From positions 620,001 through 684,000 of the forward strand of contig NZ_CP006271.1 in NCBI RefSeq assembly GCF_000737595.1: a stretch of 64,000 nucleotides of DNA, written 5' to 3'. Positions 51,168 through 59,155 of this stretch are shown here, piece by piece. The notes beneath the pieces were generated by a model, which ran no database searches, was not told where the DNA came from, and saw nothing but the letters and a program-made list of their open reading frames with translations. The position numbers were made by a program, and so were the translations under genes. Source of the stretch: Synechococcus sp. KORDI-52 (GTDB lineage Bacteria; Cyanobacteriota; Cyanobacteriia; PCC-6307; Cyanobiaceae). Position 1 is the first letter of the stretch. The number at the start of each line of letters is the position of its first letter.

Positions 51168-51557
51168 ATGAGTTGGAACTTTTGCACGAATGAATCAATA
51201 GAAGAACCCTTTGTTAATGATGTTGGTCGTTTCATGAATGCCATAGAGAATCCCAGGAAATTCAATGGCAGAGTCGCTTACCAAAAAGGTGAGTGTCCAG
51301 TCTGCAAAAGGAAGACAGCAGTGTTGGGATTCTCACCTCGAACAAACACCTGGATGATGGCGTGTCCTGTTCAGGTCTGTGGTCTCCGAACAATGACGTT
51401 GCACAAGGCAATCAAGAGTTACTTTCCGACCCTTCAGGAGGACTGGAGGCGTGCGAGATGGACTCCAACGTATTCAGGAGACTGGTTACCGATCAGGAAC
51501 AGAAAGAGGTCAGTGTCAGAGGGTGATCAAGAAACAGAGACAGGTTCATGTGTTTGA
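51168..51557 (+). CDS. Small zinc-ribbon-like protein, unknown
   Basis: 129 residues. Two Cys pairs (CPVCKRKTAVLGFSPRTN and CPVQVCGLRTMTLHKA) form a treble-clef or ribbon-type zinc site similar to those at the N-terminus of primase-like or phage proteins. The rest is basic and Trp-rich (DWRRARWTPTYSGDW). GGGATTG precedes the ATG. Its 3' end overlaps the convergent serine recombinase gene by 31 nt. It is the only rightward gene in the left half of the element. Confidence 0.55.
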   Translation: MSWNFCTNESIEEPFVNDVGRFMNAIENPRKFNGRVAYQKGECPVCKRKTAVLGFSPRTNTWMMACPVQVCGLRTMTLHKAIKSYFPTLQEDWRRARWTPTYSGDWLPIRNRKRSVSEGDQETETGSCV

Positions 51558-52144
51558 ACGATGCGTTGCACCATCGATCGACTCATACCCATTGATCTAG
51601 CGATCGTTCCATATCCCTCACCAGCAGTACGTTTTTTCATCACCTCTGTTGCTTGATGTTCGGTATAGGTCTTTTTCCGACCGAATTTCACCCCACGGGA
51701 CTTAGCGACTTCCCTGCCTTCAGCGGTTCTGGATTTGATCTGATCCAGTTCCTGAGATGCCGCATACCCCAGGACCGACACGATGAGCATCGTGATTTCC
51801 TTTGGCATCGCAGTGGTATCAAGACGTTTGTCGAGAGTCCTGATATGGATCCCACGTTCCAGCAGGTTGCTTACCTCGTTCACCATCCCCAGGAAGGAAC
51901 GAGATAAACGGGAGAGTTCAGCGATCACCAGCGTGTCTCCCTCGACCATCTCATCCAAGCAACGACGTAGTTCAGGACGGGTGTTCCAGTCACTAGTCCC
52001 TGTGATCTGGTCTCCATAGATGCGTTCACAACCTGCTTCCCGCAAGGACTGCTCCTGACGCTCGCTGTCTTGCTCAGCAGTGCTGGTTCTCCAATAACCC
52101 CAGATCGCCACGACTGCTCTGTCGAAAGTCTGCCGTAAGTACAT
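51527..52144 (-). CDS. Serine recombinase, resolvase/invertase family
   Basis: About 205 residues. The catalytic Ser lies in GYWRTSTAEQDSERQ near the N-terminus; IAELSRLSRSF gives the second active-site Arg cluster, and ASQELDQIKSRTAEG the long helix E. The C-terminal end (YGTIARSMGMSRSMVQRIVQ) is a helix-turn-helix. The size fits small resolvases that act on inverted or direct sites. It sits in the same element as a tyrosine integrase, so it may resolve multimers or invert DNA. The start is placed at the Met before the catalytic strand; a longer N-terminus is open. Confidence 0.85.
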   Translation of the reverse strand: MYLRQTFDRAVVAIWGYWRTSTAEQDSERQEQSLREAGCERIYGDQITGTSDWNTRPELRRCLDEMVEGDTLVIAELSRLSRSFLGMVNEVSNLLERGIHIRTLDKRLDTTAMPKEITMLIVSVLGYAASQELDQIKSRTAEGREVAKSRGVKFGRKKTYTEHQATEVMKKRTAGEGYGTIARSMGMSRSMVQRIVQTHEPVSVS

Positions 52145-52403
52145 TGCATTCCGACAGGGAGTTACGACAGACAAAGAATGCAGTCACAGCAGCCTTAGTG
52201 CTGCACTGTCGAAACTTTCGCTTTCCGACAGCCCCCCTTTCTGTTTTTCTGGCTCTCTCATGCTTGCCTGTCCAGCCTTCGCCGCTAAGCCAGCTCCCTT
52301 CCTGGCCTGCTGTACTTTTTGACTAGGCCTGTCGCTAATTGGTCGTGTCTTGAAATTTCGTCCAGCCTTGATGGGATAATGAGTAAGGGTTTTGATTCCT
52401 TAC

Positions 52404-53126
52404 ATGCCAGATCATATTTTCACTCCCGAGTCTAAGAACGATCCTTTGAAGTCACAAAAGGGTCAGCTTAGGTTTGTGCTCGAAGTTGCGTTTAACTACG
52501 CTGAAAATGGTCTTCACCGAAATGGATATTTTGTCGATCTTGCAGCGGCGCATCCAACCTATCTCAGTAATACGTTCTTCCTGGAACGCCATTTAGGTTG
52601 GAGAGGCGTGTTGATTGATGCAAATCCCAGATTTGCTGAGCTCCTAAGGGAGGGAAGGAAAAGCCAGGTTTTCGAGTATGCAGTTACTTCTTCGAACGGA
52701 GATAACGTACGCTTTCGTATCGACAATGGTGAACTCGGTGGGATTCTAGGAGATCAGTTTGATAACAATCAGGCAATAAGAGGCGAGCAGCTTCAAGCCG
52801 CTGAAATAATAAATGTTAAAACAAGAACTTTGCAGTCTATTCTTGACGAGGCAAGCGCTCCGCGCTTGATCGATTATCTTTCTCTTGATATTGAAGGAGC
52901 TGAGTTTGAAGCTCTTAAAGACTTCGACTTCTGTAAATATCAATTTAAGTGCATGACAATTGAGCGTCCTTCATTGGAGCTCGACCTGCTTCTTGATGAG
53001 CGTGGATATATACAAGTCCAGCATAGACTTTATGACACTTTTTATATTCATAAATCAGAGATTGCAGGATCTCGTCTTGGCAACACCTCTCCGCAATTTC
53101 TTGTAACGCCATCCAAGGATTGGTAG
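52404..53126 (+). CDS. FkbM-family SAM methyltransferase
   Basis: About 240 residues. NGYFVDLAAAHPTYLSNTFFLERHLGW forms the SAM-binding strand, GVLIDANPRFAEL the acidic ribose-binding end, and VKTRTLQSILDE, DYLSLDIEGAEFEALKDFDF the diagnostic FkbM segment. FkbM enzymes O-methylate sugars, glycolipids or polyketide-linked carbons. With the sulfotransferase of the same element it points to modification of a surface glycan. Expression should be from the 230-bp region upstream, which separates it from the divergent recombinase. ATG at 52404 is preferred to an upstream TTG. Confidence 0.85.
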   Translation: MPDHIFTPESKNDPLKSQKGQLRFVLEVAFNYAENGLHRNGYFVDLAAAHPTYLSNTFFLERHLGWRGVLIDANPRFAELLREGRKSQVFEYAVTSSNGDNVRFRIDNGELGGILGDQFDNNQAIRGEQLQAAEIINVKTRTLQSILDEASAPRLIDYLSLDIEGAEFEALKDFDFCKYQFKCMTIERPSLELDLLLDERGYIQVQHRLYDTFYIHKSEIAGSRLGNTSPQFLVTPSKDW

Positions 53127-53196
53127 GCCATTGATGTGACCTGTCCAGAGGCCGAGAATAGTCTCGTTGACAATAATTGCGCATTTCTTGTGATCG

Positions 53197-54828
53197 TTAA
53201 TTTTTCCACTGCTGAGATTTTGTGGGCACCGTAGCGAGCTTGTAGTCCAGAATTCTTGATGAGTTGTGCCTTGATCTCTCTTCACCTTTCACGTACGGAT
53301 CTCTCATCCACTCCGCGTTGATCCCTCCCTTAGGTGCTCTTGATCTCCCAGTCAGGAGAGCGCCAGTCGCTCGCTTCGCGTCGTAGTGGAAGTAGTGCTC
53401 TTGGACGTATTGGATCGAGGTATCGCAGTTGTTGCATACGGTCGCGACGGGTACGCCTCGTTCCAGAGCAAAGGTGATCCAGGAATGGCGGAACGAGTAC
53501 CAGGTCAGCGTTTTCCCGCTGGTCACTTCGATCTTTCGGCAGTTGTTGCTGTCGTCCTCGGACCAGGTGGCAAGACCCGATTCAACGAGCATCTCCTTTA
53601 AGGAGTCGCCCCAAATCCTGCTGCTGAGTGGTGCACCGCTGCTCTGGTTGGTGAACAACAGGTCGCTTCTCCTCTTGTGTCGAGTGATCTCGCGTAGGCG
53701 TTCGAGATGTCTGACCACTGGTGCTGACAACTCGTACCAGCGACCTGTCTTCGTGTTTTCGGGTGGCACCTCAATCAGGCACCAGACCTTCTGCTCTTCC
53801 TTGGAAAGCGTTTTGTTGTCCGAGATATGAGACCAGCGCATCTTCCTCAGTGATCCGATCCGAATCCCTGACTCCATCGAGATCCTCATCGCCAGATAAA
53901 GCATCAGGCGGTGGTCCTGCTGAATCTGAGCCCTCGTCGATTTCCTGGTGCCTTTCCCCTGGATGACCCCGTATAGAGAGTTCCTGGTGATGGGTCTAGT
54001 GCTGTCCTGCCCTTTGTTCGGTCCTCTTGTGATCTTGTGAAACCCCAGTGGACTGCCTGTTTGGGACCACCTGGTTAGACCCTTTGTCCAATAGAGACGT
54101 GCTGTCTTTTCGAGCTGAACCCACTCCTCAGCAGAGAACGCTGAGCGCCGATACGACTGATCTTTTGGAACCTTGGCGCTGGGTATCTCAGGTAGTTGGT
54201 CTCTGGTGATGAACCCTTCCGCCAGAGCAACCTCCCTGAACATCCGACGGATGGTCGAAAACTCTCCATTGAGGGTTGTTGGACGTGGCAGCACCCGTCC
54301 TGCCTTGTCTATTGCGTCTGTGGTGTCTTGTCTCCACTGCTGATAGGTGTCTAGGTACGTACGTCGGAAGAGGTGGACCTGCTTGCTTGCTCCACATCCC
54401 CCCTTCCGAGAGCAGAAGTTGAGGAAATGCCTGGTCTGGTTTCTGATCAGACGAAAGCGTCCATCTGTGATCCCCTCGTGAGGTGTGCTGCTGATTCGGC
54501 GTTGCTCCTTCGTTAGGAACCGATTCACCATCTCCCCAATGGTCAGGACGTTGACCGCTTCTCCTTCGTCTGCCTTGGTTCGGAGTTCGATGTATCGCTC
54601 TTGCGCCAGTTCCACCGCCTCGTCCAGACCTGTTGGTGTTGGGTCGGGGAATCTTCCGTTGGGGTGTCTGAGAACGAACCGATGCCTGCTCTTCTTCTCT
54701 GGGTTGAAGAAGTAGAGAGACCACCGACCACCCCGTTGACCGTTCCGAAACACGTACGCTTTGTTTCGTTTGCCGCCTTGTAAGTCGGTCCGATCTAGGA
54801 CCTGAGATTGAGTGCTCATCTCAGGCAT
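53197..54828 (-). CDS. Tyrosine recombinase (integrase) of the element
   Basis: 543 residues. The C-terminal catalytic domain has Arg I in MESGIRIGSLRKMRW (about R323), a beta-hairpin lysine in ENTKTGRWYEL, Arg II in WYSFRHSW (about R447) and the nucleophile Tyr in HYFHYD (about Y482). The usual His before Arg II is Tyr, and the usual Gly-His (box III) reads NC. About 200 residues of core-binding and arm-type DNA-binding region precede the catalytic domain. The gene starts 124 bp from the right 30-bp repeat, the standard position of an integrase gene relative to its att site. Confidence 0.85.
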   Translation of the reverse strand: MPEMSTQSQVLDRTDLQGGKRNKAYVFRNGQRGGRWSLYFFNPEKKSRHRFVLRHPNGRFPDPTPTGLDEAVELAQERYIELRTKADEGEAVNVLTIGEMVNRFLTKEQRRISSTPHEGITDGRFRLIRNQTRHFLNFCSRKGGCGASKQVHLFRRTYLDTYQQWRQDTTDAIDKAGRVLPRPTTLNGEFSTIRRMFREVALAEGFITRDQLPEIPSAKVPKDQSYRRSAFSAEEWVQLEKTARLYWTKGLTRWSQTGSPLGFHKITRGPNKGQDSTRPITRNSLYGVIQGKGTRKSTRAQIQQDHRLMLYLAMRISMESGIRIGSLRKMRWSHISDNKTLSKEEQKVWCLIEVPPENTKTGRWYELSAPVVRHLERLREITRHKRRSDLLFTNQSSGAPLSSRIWGDSLKEMLVESGLATWSEDDSNNCRKIEVTSGKTLTWYSFRHSWITFALERGVPVATVCNNCDTSIQYVQEHYFHYDAKRATGALLTGRSRAPKGGINAEWMRDPYVKGEERSRHNSSRILDYKLATVPTKSQQWKN

Positions 54829-54838
54829 CGGTTGGCAG

Positions 54839-54887
54839 TTTGTTGACGCTCTCTACCGGCCACGACTGAGATCTGGTATTTGTTGAC
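54839..54887. repeat. TTTGTTGAC direct repeats between integrase and attR
   Basis: TTTGTTGAC occurs at 54839-54847 and 54879-54887, exactly 40 bp apart, between the integrase start and attR. Such repeats are typical of integrase arm sites, though TTGACA also resembles a -35 box. Candidate only. Confidence 0.35.
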
Positions 54888-54951
54888 AGATTGTTTACAG
54901 TGATTCTAACTGGCATGAATTCAGTCAGACACTTATTCCGAGAGATACGTA

Positions 54952-54981
54952 CGCATCAACGCCGACTACACCACGTAAACC
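54952..54981. repeat. Right attachment-site repeat (attR)
   Basis: Exact copy of the 30-bp argJ end, including its stop codon. Bases just left of it still resemble argJ (the codons for Tyr-Val-Arg can be read) but have drifted, consistent with a phage/element-borne att copy. Sequence to the right is the original downstream flank of argJ. Confidence 0.88.
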
Positions 54982-55269
54982 TTGGACCCTTTTGATTTGA
55001 ATGAACTCGAGAGGTTCTTCTCTGCTCCTGCTTCGATTGTTCTTCGCTTTTAAACCGCGTGAGCGTCAAGAATCTGTGTTCCATGTCCATCATTCCCGAT
55101 GGTGTTGGGAATGTTGGTTAATTGCTCTATGGCCTTCTTCATTGTGATAAGAGTGGCATGATGAAGTCTGTGCTCTCGGTTCGTCCAAATCCGAGTGTTC
55201 ATTCTTCCTCGAAAACTTTGAGTCTTTGTCCTGTAAGATGGAGTTTCATTTGTGATGATGAGTCGGTGA

Positions 55270-55497
55270 TTGGTTGCTAGCGTGAATGGTAGATCGATGC
55301 AGCATGTAGTGATTAAATCAGATCATGAACTGTTGGGTTTTGAAAGTGAAGCTTCAAAAGCTGCTGAACATTTGCTGGCGTCGCAGAGCTGCATTAAAGA
55401 AATTGACGCCAGCCTCAAGCTTCTCCTCATAAGCGAAGAGGTTTGTGGTAAATTGAACTGGTTATCGTTTGCTTCATGGAAAAAAATCCATATGTAG
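55270..55497 (+). CDS. Possible small protein before the GSCFA gene
   Basis: Up to 75 residues, starting at a non-ATG codon or at the ATG ten codons later (MQHVVIKSDHELLGFE). Leu/Ala/Ser-rich, helical, no known domain. Overlaps the GSCFA gene by 22 nt. Support is weak: no clear ribosome-binding site and no homology that I recognise. Confidence 0.3.
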   Translation: MVASVNGRSMQHVVIKSDHELLGFESEASKAAEHLLASQSCIKEIDASLKLLLISEEVCGKLNWLSFASWKKIHM

Positions 55498-56534
55498 GTT
55501 TGCCGCGAACTGCATTTTGGAAAACCGGCGTTGCTCAAGAAAATCCTTATTCGATCGAAGGTATTTATAGGAAAAAGTTTAAGATACATCCCAAGTCGAA
55601 AATTGCAACAGCGGGATCTTGTTTCGCGCAGCATATTTCGCGCCATTTAAAGAAGAACGGATACAAGGTTCTTGATGTTGAGCCGCCGCCGCCGGCTCTT
55701 CCTAAGGATTTGCGCCAAAAATTTGGATTTTCAATGTATTCTGCAAGGTACGGAAATATTTATACGGTTCGTCAGTTATTGCAGCTTGCCCAAGAGGTTG
55801 CTGGCGAATGGACTCCAAAGAACCATATCTGGGAGAAAGATGGTAAGTTTTTCGATGCTTTGCGTCCGGCAGTCGAGCCTGAGGGTCTTGACTCTGCAGA
55901 AGAAGTTCAAAAGCACCGTCAAACTCATATCTCAAGAGTTAGGCAGCTCTTCAAGGATCTTGATGTGTTCATCTTTACCCTTGGTCTTACTGAGATGTGG
56001 GTGGATAAAAGGTCGGGAACTGTTTACCCAACAGCACCTGGGGTTCTTGCTGGTGAGTTCGATGAAGAGAATTTTGAGTTTCAAAATCCTAATTTTCGTT
56101 TAATCAATAGAGATATGCGTGACTTTATTGAAGTGCTTGGGCGCATTAGGGGAGAGAAAGAATTCAAGATGATTTTGACGGTTTCTCCTGTGCCATTAAC
56201 TGCAACAGCGAGTGGTAATCATGTGCTCTCCTCTACTATTTATTCCAAGTCAATATTAAGGGCTGTAGCAGGATTTTGGGCTGAAAAGCCTTTTGTTGAC
56301 TATTTCCCTTCCTATGAGATAGTGACGAATCCAAGAATGCATTCAACTGGATTCTCTGATAATTTGAGGTCAGTAAGGGATGAAACTGTCAAGATGGTGA
56401 TGAAGCATTTCTTTGCGAGTCACTCAATTGTCAGGTCTTCTAAGAAATCATCTTTAGTGAGTGTTGGTAATGACAAAGGTAATTCTGATGGTGTTGAATG
56501 TGAAGAAGAATTGCTGGAGGCATTTGGCAAATGA
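55476..56534 (+). CDS. GSCFA domain-containing protein
   Basis: 352 residues. The family-naming motif appears as IATAGSCFAQHISRHLKKNGY near residue 45. It is followed by SMYSARYGNIYTVRQLLQL, DVFIFTLGLTEMWVD, and SPVPLTATASGNHVLSSTIYSKSILR, the ordered blocks of GSCFA, an SGNH-hydrolase-like domain. GSCFA proteins are common beside surface-polysaccharide genes and may act as esterases or acyltransferases; the substrate is unknown. It overlaps the next gene by 4 nt. AT-rich composition and position next to attR suggest acquired DNA. Confidence 0.85.
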   Translation: MEKNPYVGLPRTAFWKTGVAQENPYSIEGIYRKKFKIHPKSKIATAGSCFAQHISRHLKKNGYKVLDVEPPPPALPKDLRQKFGFSMYSARYGNIYTVRQLLQLAQEVAGEWTPKNHIWEKDGKFFDALRPAVEPEGLDSAEEVQKHRQTHISRVRQLFKDLDVFIFTLGLTEMWVDKRSGTVYPTAPGVLAGEFDEENFEFQNPNFRLINRDMRDFIEVLGRIRGEKEFKMILTVSPVPLTATASGNHVLSSTIYSKSILRAVAGFWAEKPFVDYFPSYEIVTNPRMHSTGFSDNLRSVRDETVKMVMKHFFASHSIVRSSKKSSLVSVGNDKGNSDGVECEEELLEAFGK

Positions 56535-57331
56535 GTAAGTTCCTTGCTCTTGGATCTTCGCAGTTGGGTGGTTTCCTCAAAGGATTTCGTCTTTTCGATG
56601 AGCAACTCACTGAGAATTTTGACTTTGCAGCTCTATGGGAGACAGGCTTTGGGCACTTAAATCTAGAACCCGACGGTTATATTCGTGCACCAGATTTGGT
56701 GCCGAAACTAAATAACCCTGAAAAAAGAAATTTGCAGCGCGCTTGGGCGATTCGCGACGCTTTCGGAAACAAAGATTTGGGGCAAGTGCCATGTATCCAC
56801 AATTACCAGAAGATATTTATTGTGGCTTCACCGTGTAAATATTTTGCCCCGTTTTATTATGCTAAAAACAGTATTCCCTCTCTTCTTTCTGCTTCACTTC
56901 TCAAGTCTTGTTTCTATTCGTGGCAGGTCGATAAGCAATTTGAGGCGATCAGTCCTTGGCATTTTCGTGTGTCTCCAATTGTTCGACAGCTTACAAGTCG
57001 TTGCCCTGAAAAAGTAGTTTTCATCGGTGCCCCATTGCCGTTAGAGAATTTGGAAAAAGGATATTTCGAAGGCCTAAGGGCTGTTTTGAAGCACGACAAA
57101 AGCCTAAAGGATATTCATTTCCATAATATGGAATCTATACGTTGTTTGTGCCGTCAATTTCACTCGCAGTCTGGAAATTCATATGATGTATTTTTGCCCC
57201 CTGACGAACTCCTCTGTGATTTGAAATTAACGACACGTTCAATGTATGCAACTAAAAGTAGTGTCTGGCACGCAGGCCCTGAATACTGGCAGAAAATAGT
57301 TGCCCAAATTTGTAAGCTTTACGTCGTTTGA
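56531..57331 (+). CDS. Hypothetical protein coupled to the GSCFA gene
   Basis: 266 residues. The start FLALGSSQLGGFLKGFRLF looks like the GDSL/SGNH nucleophile block (Gly-Ser-Ser-Gln) of a second hydrolase-type fold, and VVFIGAPLPLENL and VFLPPDELLCD sit where later blocks would be, but the catalytic His is not clear. I do not recognise the family. Translational coupling to the GSCFA gene (ATGA overlap) suggests they work on the same substrate. Confidence 0.6.
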   Translation: MSKFLALGSSQLGGFLKGFRLFDEQLTENFDFAALWETGFGHLNLEPDGYIRAPDLVPKLNNPEKRNLQRAWAIRDAFGNKDLGQVPCIHNYQKIFIVASPCKYFAPFYYAKNSIPSLLSASLLKSCFYSWQVDKQFEAISPWHFRVSPIVRQLTSRCPEKVVFIGAPLPLENLEKGYFEGLRAVLKHDKSLKDIHFHNMESIRCLCRQFHSQSGNSYDVFLPPDELLCDLKLTTRSMYATKSSVWHAGPEYWQKIVAQICKLYVV

Positions 57332-58144
57332 TTCTGATGTGGTTGTTTTTCTATATTTTGCGTTAGCTCATGTCGTCTTTCTGGCAAGTTCTTGGCTGTC
57401 TGTTTTGGGTTTGCAGCTGTCTGGCTTGATGAGCTAGAAGACCATTCTGTTGGCTTGTTCGCAGCGTTCTCATGCGGTGTCTGGTCAACCTTGTTGGTCT
57501 GTCTTGCTGATTGGTATTGGTTGGTTTAATCGCCTTAGATTAAAAGTCAACTCCGTCATAGTGTTTTATTTGACTTTGACTTTGGCTTTTGATTGCTCTC
57601 TACGGGCATAAATACCTTTGTTCGCCCCTAAGGCTTACTTTTTGCGTATGTAGTGAAAATTTTCTAGCTTGAAACTCTTGCTGTCTCAGATGGTTTGCTT
57701 GTTTTTTGCGAAGCAGTTTTATGCATTGGATTTCTGGCTCAGATGCAGGCTTCCCGTGCCGTTTGTCTCAGGGTGATTCGATGACATTTCTGGTTTGATC
57801 GTTTTTGGACTCAAGGTTGTGTCTTGTTGATTTGTCGTCGTCAGAGTGATTTTGCTCGTGCATGGCCGCCTTGTCTGAAGGATTCTTGACGCCTTGTTTT
57901 GACTTCAGCGTCCTAGTGCTATTGGGGAGATTTTTGTGTTTTATTTTCGAGGTATGTCTGTTTCTGTTGGACTGCTACGACTTTGTCCGTGGTTTCAGCC
58001 CTGCTGAACCCGATCGGCTCCCTCACTGTCCAACCTGCAGGCCGAGGTCTGATTCTTCTATGCGTTCACCTCAATATCAACTGCGCCACCTGAAGCGTCT
58101 CTGCTGGATCCCTGTCACAATCCGAGTCTCTGTCAGACGCACCC
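57332..58144. other. AT-rich region without a credible gene
   Basis: About 0.8 kb after the GSCFA pair. Open frames are short, Phe/Leu/Cys-rich and unlike known proteins (for example MAALSEGFLTPCFDFSVLV near 57862, which runs into the next gene). No tRNA-like fold or clear terminator was found. It may be decayed accessory DNA plus the promoter of the following conserved genes. Confidence 0.5.
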
Positions 58145-58798
58145 GTGGACAAGTCCAGCTCCCCTGACGCCCCCGTTGAGACCCAGTCCCGTTTCTGGGT
58201 TGGCCCCCTGGTTGCTGGTTGTTGTTTTGCTCTCGGTTACGGCATCACCGACCGGGTGCTGACGCTTCAGACCAATGCTGAAGACCCTGTCCCTCAGGCC
58301 TTTACGCCGCTCGCCTTCCCCGGGGATTCTCTGAAGGAGATCAGATCTCGGTTCGGCAACGACGGTGCAGCGCTTCAGGTGGACATCACAGCCCTCGAAG
58401 CCGCCGAGGCGGCGAGCCGACCACCCAAGCCAGAGCTCAAGACAACAATCAAACCTGAGGTCGCTCTGCAGACGCCCCAAGCTCCAGTGTGGACAGCACC
58501 CGCTTGGTCTGACCCTCAAACCATCACCCCGGATCTTGAGCCCGATCTCCCACCGGAGGTCCCCGCAGCAGATGGGACTGTGCCCTCAACAGACCAGGAA
58601 GAGGTCCTGGACTCAGGGTTGGATGAGGGCAATACCGATCTCCTGGTTTTTCCTGAGCCCATCGATACCGTCCCTGCTGTTCTTCTGCCTGCCGACGATT
58701 CACCGGTGTTGATGGCCGAGCCGGAACCTGTACTGGCGGCCCCTGGTTCGGAAGCCTTTTTTGAAACCATCGAGCCCGTGTTGCCACCTCAGCCGTGA
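58145..58798 (+). CDS. Conserved membrane-anchored Pro-rich protein
   Basis: 217 residues from a GTG start. One N-terminal hydrophobic segment (WVGPLVAGCCFALGYGIT near residue 18) anchors a low-complexity Pro/Glu/Asp-rich, acidic chain. A short helical stretch (LKEIRSRFGNDGAALQVDITALEAAEAAS) follows the anchor. No enzymatic domain. It precedes a small helical protein and the AarF kinase on the same strand, and gene order suggests a shared transcript. Confidence 0.6.
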   Translation: MDKSSSPDAPVETQSRFWVGPLVAGCCFALGYGITDRVLTLQTNAEDPVPQAFTPLAFPGDSLKEIRSRFGNDGAALQVDITALEAAEAASRPPKPELKTTIKPEVALQTPQAPVWTAPAWSDPQTITPDLEPDLPPEVPAADGTVPSTDQEEVLDSGLDEGNTDLLVFPEPIDTVPAVLLPADDSPVLMAEPEPVLAAPGSEAFFETIEPVLPPQP

Positions 58799-58843
58799 TC
58801 ACCGGTTGGATCTGCCACAGTTGAGCTTGTCTGCAATCGGTCC

Positions 58844-59155
58844 ATGGGCTCGTCGGAGGCCTTGATTCGCGCCACCGTGAATCGCATCAGTGCGCGCCTG
58901 GGTCATGGTTTTGCAGATGCGGCAGCGGAGCTTGCCGTGTTGGCGCAAGACGCTCCGCAACGAATGCGTCAGGAATGGGATCTGTTTCAGGAGGAGGTGC
59001 GTGCTGAGGCGGAACGGATTGAACGCGCTGATCAGGCCACGGGGAGCACAGACGCCGAGACCTCTGTTGAATCGCCCGAGGCCCCACAAGCTGTCATCGA
59101 TCGTCTCCGGGCCACGGTGGCTGATCTCAGCCAAGCGATCGAGGCACGCCCCTGA
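58844..59155 (+). CDS. Conserved small helical protein
   Basis: 103 residues, almost wholly helical (RATVNRISARLGHGFADAAAE, PQRMRQEWDLFQEEVRAEAE, VIDRLRATVADLSQAIEA). No known domain. The stop overlaps the AarF start by 1 nt (TGATG), so translation is coupled and a role linked to the kinase is plausible. Confidence 0.7.
   Translation: MGSSEALIRATVNRISARLGHGFADAAAELAVLAQDAPQRMRQEWDLFQEEVRAEAERIERADQATGSTDAETSVESPEAPQAVIDRLRATVADLSQAIEARP

Larger units (their letters stand above)
48409..54981. mobile_element. Integrative element at the 3' end of argJ
   Basis: The element is bounded by exact 30-bp direct repeats, of which the left one is the argJ end. It is AT-richer than the flanking core and carries a tyrosine integrase immediately inside the right repeat, a serine recombinase, a ribbon-helix-helix/DruA-like gene, a sulfotransferase, an FkbM methyltransferase and small unknown genes. 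There are no phage structural, replication or conjugation genes, so it is a satellite-sized element, autonomous at most for integration. The boundary call rests on the repeat; the integrase-site link is inference. Confidence 0.82.

Noticed and set aside
54879..54912. TTGACA-based promoter reading rightward into attR
   Set aside because: No convincing -10 box at 17 bp, and no gene starts within about 350 bp to the right; the repeat fits integrase arm sites better.
48409..54981. CRISPR array or tRNA gene as the insertion target
   Set aside because: Only two copies of the 30-bp repeat, 6.5 kb apart, and no tRNA-like fold; the repeat is the argJ end.
57862..58167. Hydrophobic 101-codon open frame before the Pro-rich protein gene
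   Set aside because: Phe/Leu/Cys-rich with no ribosome-binding site or homology, and it overlaps the next gene in another frame.
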